DNA from: Lentimicrobium sp.
GTDB taxonomy: Bacteria > Bacteroidota > Bacteroidia > Flavobacteriales > Flavobacteriaceae
Assembly (NCBI GenBank): GCA_022758945.1
Contig: JAEMQE010000239.1
Coordinates: 1 to 7,018, forward strand
Reading direction: 5' to 3'
DNA: 7,018 nt
Position numbers and translations under genes: made by a program. Of the stretch, positions 1 to 5,999 are shown in pieces. How positions within the stretch are numbered: position 1 is the first letter of the stretch; every line of letters starts with the position of its first letter. The notes beneath the pieces are model-generated. The model was not told where the DNA came from and made no database searches. It worked only from the letters and a program-made list of their open reading frames with translations.

Positions 1-672
1 ATAATTTTTGGTCACACTTTCTAAATAAGAAGCATACAAGGCCTTACTCGTTTCATTAGTTATGTTACTAATAGGTTCGATTTGACTATTTGTAATTACC
101 AATTTTTCTTCGGATTGAACCAAGGATTGCAAGATTTCATACTGTGCCTTTTTGTCATTTTCTATCTGCAAAAGTGTGGTGCTAATCTTTCTGAATTTGG
201 CTTGAGCCGTAATCTTTTCGAGGTAATTGGTTTCTCCCAATTCAAATTTTCTATTGCTGGCTTTAGAGAAATTTTGGTACAAACTATCCAAATACCGATA
301 CAATTTTTCTTGATTTTGCAAATACACAATTTGATGATAAGCATTAGAAACACTGAAAGTCAGTTTGTTTTTCTGAATTTCAAAACCAGCTTTTTCTTTC
401 TCATATTCAGCAGCATACACGCTTTTTTGCGCACCATAAACTGTGGGGAATGCAAAACGTTGTTGGACACCCAATACCTTCAATGGTACATTATTTACAG
501 CCAGATTATTTTGGTCATAACTGTAATACACATTGGTTTTATCAAAAGAATAGGCATTGTTGATATTGGCTTTCGATTTATCCACTTGCAACTGAGCAGC
601 TTTGATACCTTTACTATTTTCTAATGCTTTGGCAATCAAAACATCCAATTCGTTCGTATTGGAAACTGTATT
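1..672 (-). other. TolC-like outer membrane factor domain of the fusion (partial)
   Basis: Residues 1069-1292 of the fusion resemble the N-terminal half of a TolC/CusC-type outer membrane efflux protein. The start (NELDVLIAKALENSKGIKAA, 1075-1094) matches the usual opening helix with its 'A...N..ik.A..q' pattern. It is followed by a strand-like part (1113-1145) and long charged/hydrophobic helices (about 1153-1255), including GETNYLEKITAQAK (1214-1227), the position where TolC relatives carry 'GE.s.le...a.a'. In the complex this domain would form the trimeric channel that carries metal out across the outer membrane. The remaining part lies beyond the left edge. Confidence 0.8.
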
Positions 673-3600
673 TTGAGAAAAAGCAACTGAAGTAAATAGC
701 AATCCAAGAATAAGAAAGGTTCTATTTTTATGAATTTTGAATTTGGCTTTTTTGAATTCTTTTCCATCGAAAACTTTGTATAAAATAGGTAAAACCACCA
801 TAGTCAGAATCGTGGCAGTAAATAATCCGCCAATAACCACCGTTGCCAACGGACGCTGCACTTCTGCTCCAGCCGATGCCGAAATCGCCATTGGAAAAAA
901 TCCCAATGCCGCTGCGGCAGCTGTCAAAATTACGGGGCGTAATCTGTCTTTTGTTCCTTTCAAAATCAATTCGTCCATATCTTCCATTCCGCTGTGTTTT
1001 AATTCTTTAAAATGTTCTATAAGTACAATTCCGTTGAGTACTGCAATTCCGAAAAGTGCAATAAATCCGACACCTGCCGAAATGCTAAAGGGCAAATCAC
1101 GAATCCATAAAAATAGTACTCCTCCTACTGCCGAAAGCGGAATGGCCGAATACACCATCAGGGCTTCTTTGACGCTGCTAAACGCAAAATACAGCAAAAT
1201 AAAAATCAAAAACAAAGCGATGGGAACGGCAATAGCCAATCTTGCTTTGGCACTTTGAAGGTTTTCAAATTGTCCGCCATAACTCACGCTGTAACCTACG
1301 GGTAATTTGATTTTATTCTCTACGATCTTTTGTATATCAAGCACTACACTTTGCAAATCTCGGTTTCTCACGTTAATTCCCACCACAATTCTTCGATTGG
1401 TATTGTCTCTAGAAATCTTTGCTGGACCTTCGGTATATTCGATTTTAGCCAATTCACTCAACGGAATCTGTTGTCCATTGGGTACTGAAACATATAAATT
1501 TCGCAAATCTTCAATGTCTCGTCGGTTGGTTTTATCCAATCGAATGACCATATCGAAGCGTTTTTCACCTTCGAAAACATTTCCAACTGTTTTTCCGGCA
1601 AAACCAAGTGCGATAATTTCATTCAAATCGGCAATATTCAATCCATAACGTGCAATTTTGGAACGGTCATAAGTTACGGCCATTTGGGGTAAACCTTCTG
1701 TTTTTTCGATAATCACGTCTGAGGCGCCTTCAACATTTTGAATGGCTTTTTTGATTTCTTTTGCTTTTTTAGCTAGTACATTTAAATCTTCTCCAAAAAT
1801 CTTTACAGCCACATCCGAGCGTGTTCCTGAAATTAATTCATTGAAACGCATTTCGATGGGTTGCGTAAATTCGATATCCATATTAGGAATTTGTTGGACA
1901 ATTGCTTTTTTTATTTTATCGGCTAGTTCATCTTTGCTGGATGCCGAAACCCATTCTGATTTTGGTTTCAACTTGACGATAATGTCGCTTTCCTCCATAC
2001 TCATCGGGTCGGTTGGAACTTCGGCTGCACCAATTCTGCTGATGACTTGCTCTACTTCGGGAAATTTTTTGAGGATAATTTTTTCGATTTTAGTCGTTGT
2101 AGCAATCGTCTTAGACAGCGAAGTTCCAGTTTTTAAAACCGGTTGAATCACAAAATCGCCTTCGTCTAATGTGGGTATAAACTCACCTCCCATAGTTGTA
2201 AACAGGGCGATAGCACCAAGTAACAAACCTAATGCGGCATATATAACCTTTTTGGTATTGGCCAAAGCCCAAGTGATTACTGGAATATACAAAGATTGCA
2301 TCATTTGAATTAATCTATTGGATATTGATTTTGGATTTTCTTCCGTTGGTTTTAAAAATAAGGATGAAACTACGGGAACGTAAGTAAAACAAAGCAACAT
2401 TGCTCCCACCAACGCAAAACTAAACGTCATTCCCATTGGTTTAAACATTTTGCCTTCGATGCCTGTTAAGGAAAGAATTGGGATAAAAACAATCAGGATA
2501 ATCAATTGCCCAAAAACAGCCGAATTCATCATTTTAGACGCACTTTTATAAGTGATTTGGTCAATTTCAATTTGGCGGTCTTGAACAGACAATAGTTCTA
2601 ATCCTTTGGATTTATGGGCAATTTGAAATGCGATAAACTCGACGATAATAACCGCTCCATCGATGATAATACCAAAATCGATAGCACCCAAACTCATTAG
2701 GTTGGCATCGATTCCAAAAATATTCATCAACGAAATCGCAAAAAGTAAACACAACGGAATCACCGAAGCAACCACCAATCCCGAACGCCAATTGCCTAGC
2801 AATAAAACGACAACAAAGATTACAATCAAACAGCCCAAAATCAAGTTTTCGGCAACGGTCATAGTCGTTTTTCCAACTAATTCGCTACGTTCCAGGAAGC
2901 CATTGATGTAAACGCCTTTTGGCAAACGTTTTTGAATTTCTGCAACTCGATTTTTAACATCTGTTATGACTTGTTTGGAGTTTCCTCCTTTGAGCATCAT
3001 TACTTGACCCAAAACTTTTTCGCCTTCGCCATTGCCCGTTATGGCACCAAAACGATTGGCATTACCGTACCGAACTTGCGCCACGTTTTTGACATATATT
3101 GGTAAACCATTGGTATTTTTAACCACAATATTTTCGATGTCTTGAATAGATTTTACCTTTCCTTCGGCACGAATGAAATAACTTTGATTTGTTTTTTCGA
3201 TATAAGCGCCACCTGCAATACTATTGTTTTTTTCTAAAGCATTGAAAACGTCTATGGTCGTAATATTCATCGCTTTTAAGCGAGAAGGAACGATGGCAAT
3301 TTCGTATTGTTTGAGGTAACCTCCCCAAGTATTGATCTCGACAACGCCTTTGATTCCAGACAATTGTCTTTTGACCACCCAATCTTGAATGGTTCTCAAA
3401 TCGGTAACGGAATATTGCGATTTGAATTCGGGTTTTACCTCTAAAGTATATTGGTAAATCTCGCCCAAACCTGTGGTTATGGGTCCCATTTCTGGTGTTC
3501 CAAAACCTTGCGGAATTTTATCCGAAGCAGTTTTTATTTTTTCGGCTATGAGTTGGCGAGGAAGATAGGTTCCTAAATCATCATCAAAAACGATGGTTAC

Positions 3601-3876
3601 CACTGAAAGACCGAATTTTGAAATGGAACGAATTTCTTTCACCCCAGGCAAATTGGCCATTTCAATTTCGACAGGATAGGTAATGAATTGTTCGATATCT
3701 TGAGTAGAAAGATTGCGAGAAGTAGTAATAACCTGGACTTGATTGTTGGTCACATCAGGAACTGCACCGATTGAGATTTGAGTTATGGAAAAAATTCCAA
3801 ATCCAAAAATCAAAAGGGTAAAGAGTAAAATAATGAGTTTGTTTTTTAAGCTAAAAGCGATAATTTTTTCGAGCAT
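1..3876 (-). CDS. CzcA/CusA-family heavy-metal RND efflux pump fused to a TolC-like outer membrane factor domain (partial, 3' end outside window)
   Basis: This is a proton-driven inner-membrane pump that would export metal ions from cytoplasm or periplasm as part of a tripartite complex. The frame is open for 1292 codons from ATG 3876 to base 1. TM1 is about residues 13-33, followed by PDVTNNQV (40-47), a CzcA-type motif. The TM4 relay motif DFGIIIDGAVIIVE (400-413) keeps D400, D406 and E413, equivalent to the essential acidic residues of CzcA. The loop motif GGEFIPTLDEGD (563-574), a second porter domain, and TM8-TM12 (about 880-1034, with RPVILTAAAAALG at 980-992) complete a full-length RND unit. 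Without a stop, a basic stretch and a hydrophobic signal-like segment (1050-1068) lead into a TolC-like domain (from 1069; GETNYLEKITAQAK at 1214-1227). Such fusions are, as I recall, about 1450 residues in Bacteroidota, so roughly 150 residues are missing. ATG 3876 is chosen because it directly precedes the cytoplasmic start of TM1 and follows a promoter. Metal specificity is inferred, probably divalent cations. Confidence 0.93.
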   Translation of the reverse strand, partial: MLEKIIAFSLKNKLIILLFTLLIFGFGIFSITQISIGAVPDVTNNQVQVITTSRNLSTQDIEQFITYPVEIEMANLPGVKEIRSISKFGLSVVTIVFDDDLGTYLPRQLIAEKIKTASDKIPQGFGTPEMGPITTGLGEIYQYTLEVKPEFKSQYSVTDLRTIQDWVVKRQLSGIKGVVEINTWGGYLKQYEIAIVPSRLKAMNITTIDVFNALEKNNSIAGGAYIEKTNQSYFIRAEGKVKSIQDIENIVVKNTNGLPIYVKNVAQVRYGNANRFGAITGNGEGEKVLGQVMMLKGGNSKQVITDVKNRVAEIQKRLPKGVYINGFLERSELVGKTTMTVAENLILGCLIVIFVVVLLLGNWRSGLVVASVIPLCLLFAISLMNIFGIDANLMSLGAIDFGIIIDGAVIIVEFIAFQIAHKSKGLELLSVQDRQIEIDQITYKSASKMMNSAVFGQLIILIVFIPILSLTGIEGKMFKPMGMTFSFALVGAMLLCFTYVPVVSSLFLKPTEENPKSISNRLIQMMQSLYIPVITWALANTKKVIYAALGLLLGAIALFTTMGGEFIPTLDEGDFVIQPVLKTGTSLSKTIATTTKIEKIILKKFPEVEQVISRIGAAEVPTDPMSMEESDIIVKLKPKSEWVSASSKDELADKIKKAIVQQIPNMDIEFTQPIEMRFNELISGTRSDVAVKIFGEDLNVLAKKAKEIKKAIQNVEGASDVIIEKTEGLPQMAVTYDRSKIARYGLNIADLNEIIALGFAGKTVGNVFEGEKRFDMVIRLDKTNRRDIEDLRNLYVSVPNGQQIPLSELAKIEYTEGPAKISRDNTNRRIVVGINVRNRDLQSVVLDIQKIVENKIKLPVGYSVSYGGQFENLQSAKARLAIAVPIALFLIFILLYFAFSSVKEALMVYSAIPLSAVGGVLFLWIRDLPFSISAGVGFIALFGIAVLNGIVLIEHFKELKHSGMEDMDELILKGTKDRLRPVILTAAAAALGFFPMAISASAGAEVQRPLATVVIGGLFTATILTMVVLPILYKVFDGKEFKKAKFKIHKNRTFLILGLLFTSVAFSQNTVSNTNELDVLIAKALENSKGIKAAQLQVDKSKANINNAYSFDKTNVYYSYDQNNLAVNNVPLKVLGVQQRFAFPTVYGAQKSVYAAEYEKEKAGFEIQKNKLTFSVSNAYHQIVYLQNQEKLYRYLDSLYQNFSKASNRKFELGETNYLEKITAQAKFRKISTTLLQIENDKKAQYEILQSLVQSEEKLVITNSQIEPISNITNETSKALYASYLESVTKNY
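673..729 (-). other. Internal signal-peptide-like segment between the RND and TolC-like domains
   Basis: Residues 1050-1068 of the pump read as a classic secretion signal: a basic start (K1050, R1052, after several lysines at 1042-1047), a hydrophobic core TFLILGLLFTSVAF (1053-1066), then S-Q, resembling the 'AFSQ' cleavage end common in Flavobacteria. RND pumps end in the cytoplasm after TM12, so a further export segment is needed to place the TolC-like part in the periplasm and outer membrane. There is no ATG, GTG or TTG codon in frame just upstream; the nearest in-frame ATG (M1026) lies inside TM12. The segment therefore seems to be translated as part of the fusion. Whether signal peptidase cuts here is inference. 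Confidence 0.7.
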
Positions 3877-3897
3877 ATATTTTCAGTTTGTTTCGAG

Positions 3898-3905
3898 CAA
3901 AAATA
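3898..3905 (-). promoter_or_regulatory. Bacteroidota -7 promoter element (TATTTTTG) for the pump gene
   Basis: On the minus strand TATTTTTG matches the Bacteroidota -7 consensus TAnnTTTG exactly and lies 21 bases upstream of the pump ATG, which would give a leader of only about 15-18 bases. At the usual 19-21 base distance upstream there is no TTTG/TTG -33 box; the sequence there is TTAAGGC, the end of the promoter-proximal TAAG repeat. A promoter with a good -7 and no -33 usually depends on an activator, which fits control by the adjacent response regulator. The start point is inferred. Confidence 0.55.
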
Positions 3906-3917
3906 CTGAAAACAAGG

Positions 3918-3943
3918 AAAAAAAGCCTTAAGAACTACTTAAG
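3918..3943 (-). terminator. Possible weak hairpin plus T-run after the histidine kinase gene
   Basis: On the minus strand CTTAAG, a 5-base loop TAGTT, and CTTAAG can pair as a 6-bp AT-rich stem, followed by GGC and seven Ts (3924-3918). This has the outline of an intrinsic terminator or attenuator between the kinase and the pump, but the stem has only two G-C pairs. The same bases form the two strongest copies of the 11-base repeat array, and CTTAAG is self-complementary, so the hairpin may be a by-product of the operator. I favour the operator reading. Confidence 0.25.
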
Positions 3944-3970
3944 ATATACTTATGGGAAACTTAAAAAAAC
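3927..3970 (-). promoter_or_regulatory. Four tandem 11-bp direct repeats (TAAG core): probable response-regulator operator
   Basis: Read on the minus strand, four consecutive 11-base units end in TAAG: GTTTTTTTAAG (3970-3960), TTTCCCATAAG (3959-3949), TATATCTTAAG (3948-3938) and TAGTTCTTAAG (3937-3927). The last two agree at 9 of 11 positions and share TCTTAAG. OmpR/PhoB-family regulators bind head-to-tail dimers on direct repeats about one helical turn apart, so this array could hold two dimers. Its downstream end occupies the place of the missing -33 box. It overlaps the last codons of the histidine kinase gene. The repeats are seen directly; the binding protein (the regulator at 5335-5997) is inferred. 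Confidence 0.55.
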
Positions 3971-5329
3971 GGTGGTTCCACTATTTTCTACACTTGTAAT
4001 ATTTATATCAATTTCAAGTAAAGTACATAGTCTTTTTACAATAGACAAACCAAGTCCGGTTCCTTTAATTCCAGAATGTTCTATGGCTTTGGAACGATAG
4101 AACTGGTTGAATATTTTTTGTAAATCCTCGGCTGGTATTCCTCTTCCCGAATCGATAATTTGACATTCAATTTTGTTGTTTTCATCGGTTATGACAATAG
4201 TCAAATTGGCATTTTCATTAGAATATTTTATAGCATTTGAAATTAAATTATTAAAAATAATGGATAATAAATAGGCATCATTTTCGATATAATAATCTTT
4301 AACAAATTCAGCAATTAGTTTGATATTTTTGCTTTGAATTGCACTAGAATAGCTTGAAATAGTATCCAAAATTATAGCATTCAAACAATTTTTTTCTATT
4401 TTTAAACTCTTGGTTTGGTTTTCAAATCGGGCTAAAAGGAGCAATTGATCGACCAAATGGTTCAAGCGATTGACTTCAGTAACACAAAAATTGATTTTAT
4501 CGAGATATTCTTCTTGATTCCGGGGTTTGCGAATCAATACTTCCAGCGTACCTTTGATAACTGTTAACGGAGTTCGCAATTCGTGAGAGGCATCCGAGGT
4601 AAATTGCTTTTCTCTTTCGATAGTGTTTTCAATTCTATCCAGTAAATTATTGATGGTTTCAGAAAGTGTGTAGAGTTCGTCCCGATTTTGAGGTAAGGGA
4701 ATACGTGATTTTAAATTATCTCTTGTAATTATATTTGATGTTTCGATAATGGAGTTTATAGGCCTAATGCTCCTTCCCGCTATTAATCGCGCTATTAAAA
4801 AAAGTAAAACTAAAATTAAAGGATAGGAAAAAAGTAAAATTTCAAACAAATTATGCAGCACCATTTTGGCATCTTCTAATGACATTGCCACTAATAAATA
4901 GCCTTTTTTAACCGAATTTTGATATATTGGTACTTGAATTTGACGAATGGATTTAGAAACCAATTTTGTATCAAAAAACTCATTATCACCTATATTTTGA
5001 TTAAAAATCAAGGTGTATATTTTTAGATTTGGCGATTTCTCGGCTAGATTTCCTTTGCTATCATAAAATTGTACAAATACGGGATTGACTGCAACAGAAT
5101 TGTGTTCCCGTTCCCTCCATTCGTCATTGTGAATCAGGCCGATGTGATTTCCTTTAATTTCAACCTCGGTTAAATGCTTGTTTACTTCAATCTTGATGTC
5201 ATCATTGATATGACTGTAAACACTGATTTTTACAATAGAATATATAGAAAAAAACACCACAAAAATCAACAATCCTGTCGTGATAATATAATAAAATGCT
5301 AATCTGTTTTTAAATGAAAATGGTTGCAT
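3950..5329 (-). CDS. Two-component sensor histidine kinase, probably metal-responsive (CusS-like layout)
   Basis: This 459-residue inner-membrane kinase would sense a periplasmic signal and phosphorylate the regulator encoded just upstream. It has TM1 (about 13-35), a periplasmic sensor (about 36-158), TM2 (about 161-184) and HAMP (about 185-237). The HisKA phosphorylation site is SHELRTP with H249. The HATPase domain shows the N box (N361-N365, NLISN), G1 box DSGRGIP (393-399), F box (F407, F410) and G2 box GTGLGLS (423-429). All catalytic motifs are intact. The sensor carries H40, H52, H62, H67 and H76 among many Asp/Glu and few Met, compatible with a divalent metal ligand. ATG 5329 lies 5 bases after the regulator's stop, so the two genes are almost certainly cotranscribed. 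No Shine-Dalgarno site is visible, as is usual in Bacteroidota. The 3' end overlaps two of the four 11-bp repeats preceding the pump gene. The kinase assignment is secure; the metal signal is inferred from the neighbouring pump. Confidence 0.95.
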   Translation of the reverse strand: MQPFSFKNRLAFYYIITTGLLIFVVFFSIYSIVKISVYSHINDDIKIEVNKHLTEVEIKGNHIGLIHNDEWREREHNSVAVNPVFVQFYDSKGNLAEKSPNLKIYTLIFNQNIGDNEFFDTKLVSKSIRQIQVPIYQNSVKKGYLLVAMSLEDAKMVLHNLFEILLFSYPLILVLLFLIARLIAGRSIRPINSIIETSNIITRDNLKSRIPLPQNRDELYTLSETINNLLDRIENTIEREKQFTSDASHELRTPLTVIKGTLEVLIRKPRNQEEYLDKINFCVTEVNRLNHLVDQLLLLARFENQTKSLKIEKNCLNAIILDTISSYSSAIQSKNIKLIAEFVKDYYIENDAYLLSIIFNNLISNAIKYSNENANLTIVITDENNKIECQIIDSGRGIPAEDLQKIFNQFYRSKAIEHSGIKGTGLGLSIVKRLCTLLEIDINITSVENSGTTVFLSFP

Positions 5330-5334
5330 ATTTG

Positions 5335-5997
5335 TTAATCGTTGGCTATATAGCCAACACCTCGAATGGTTTTTATATAATCTTCTTCAATTTTTAAATT
5401 GAGTTTCTTTCGAATTCCATTGATAAAAACATCGATAACGCCTGTGTCATAATCGAAATGAATATCCCAAACATCTTCAATAATTTGAGTTCGGGTACAA
5501 ACTTTTCCTTTGTTTCTAACTAAATAACAAAGTAATTCGAATTCGCGTTGGGTCAAGTTCGCTTCAATACCATCGGCCGTGACTAAATGCTTGGCGAGAT
5601 TAATTTCTATTGCGCCTAATTTTAATATTTCAGGCTCGGTTTGATTTCTAAAATGAATTTTTATCCGTTCTACTAATTCATCAAAACTAAAAGGTTTTTT
5701 TATATAATCATTAGCACCTGCCTTGAGTCCATCGATGGTTTCTTGAACGGTATCTCTAGCTGTCAAAAAAATAATTGGAGTGATTTTATCTTTAGTTCTT
5801 ATATATTTACAAACATCTAAACCATTCATTTTTGGCAACATCCAATCCAAAAGAATTAAGTCAAAATTTTCTTTTTGGGCTAACTCTAAACCCATTAAAC
5901 CATCATAAGCTGTGGCAATTTCATAGCCTTCTTCTTCCAAACCTTGTTGAAGAAATTGAACAATTCCGGCCTCATCTTCTACTATTAATATTCTCAT
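5335..5997 (-). CDS. OmpR/PhoB-family response regulator, DNA-binding
   Basis: This 220-residue cytoplasmic transcription factor pairs with the histidine kinase just downstream. The receiver domain (1-118) has the acidic pair E7/D8, phosphoacceptor D51 in LILLDWMLP, switch residue T79 (FLTAR) and K101 in IKKPFS. The C-terminal winged helix (about 125-218) shows LTQREFELLCYLVRNKG (148-164), the probable recognition helix region around 184-200 (DTGVIDVFINGIRKKL) and the terminal hairpin IRGVGYI (211-217). Length and motifs are standard for CusR/PhoB-like regulators and nothing is missing. Its ATG overlaps the stop codon of the DUF3570 gene by one base, suggesting translational coupling. Its probable target is the 11-base repeat array before the pump gene, because this family binds tandem direct repeats. 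Regulation of its own operon cannot be judged, since that promoter lies outside the window. Confidence 0.96.
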   Translation of the reverse strand: MRILIVEDEAGIVQFLQQGLEEEGYEIATAYDGLMGLELAQKENFDLILLDWMLPKMNGLDVCKYIRTKDKITPIIFLTARDTVQETIDGLKAGANDYIKKPFSFDELVERIKIHFRNQTEPEILKLGAIEINLAKHLVTADGIEANLTQREFELLCYLVRNKGKVCTRTQIIEDVWDIHFDYDTGVIDVFINGIRKKLNLKIEEDYIKTIRGVGYIAND

Positions 5998-5999
5998 TA
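5995..5999 (-). promoter_or_regulatory. TAATG stop-start overlap coupling DUF3570 and response regulator
   Basis: The minus strand reads CAATAATGAG: the TAA stop of the DUF3570 gene shares its last A with the ATG of the regulator. No Shine-Dalgarno site precedes the ATG, so ribosomes finishing DUF3570 probably reinitiate here. This makes cotranscription very likely and fixes the regulator's start. Confidence 0.75.

Noticed and set aside
162..353. Minus-strand 63-codon frame inside the TolC-like region
   Set aside because: It is out of frame with the well-matched TolC-like sequence over the same bases and has no family resemblance.
82..624. Plus-strand frame of 180 codons rich in Phe and Ile, membrane-protein-like
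   Set aside because: It is antisense to the TolC-like domain; the hydrophobicity arises from reading Lys/Glu/Asn-rich helix codons on the opposite strand.
737..2911. Several plus-strand open frames of 80-173 codons (737-1258, 1307-1648, 1742-2146, 2663-2911)
   Set aside because: They lie antisense inside the continuous RND pump frame, encode Ser/Thr/Ile/Lys-rich sequence without recognisable domains, and have no promoter of their own.
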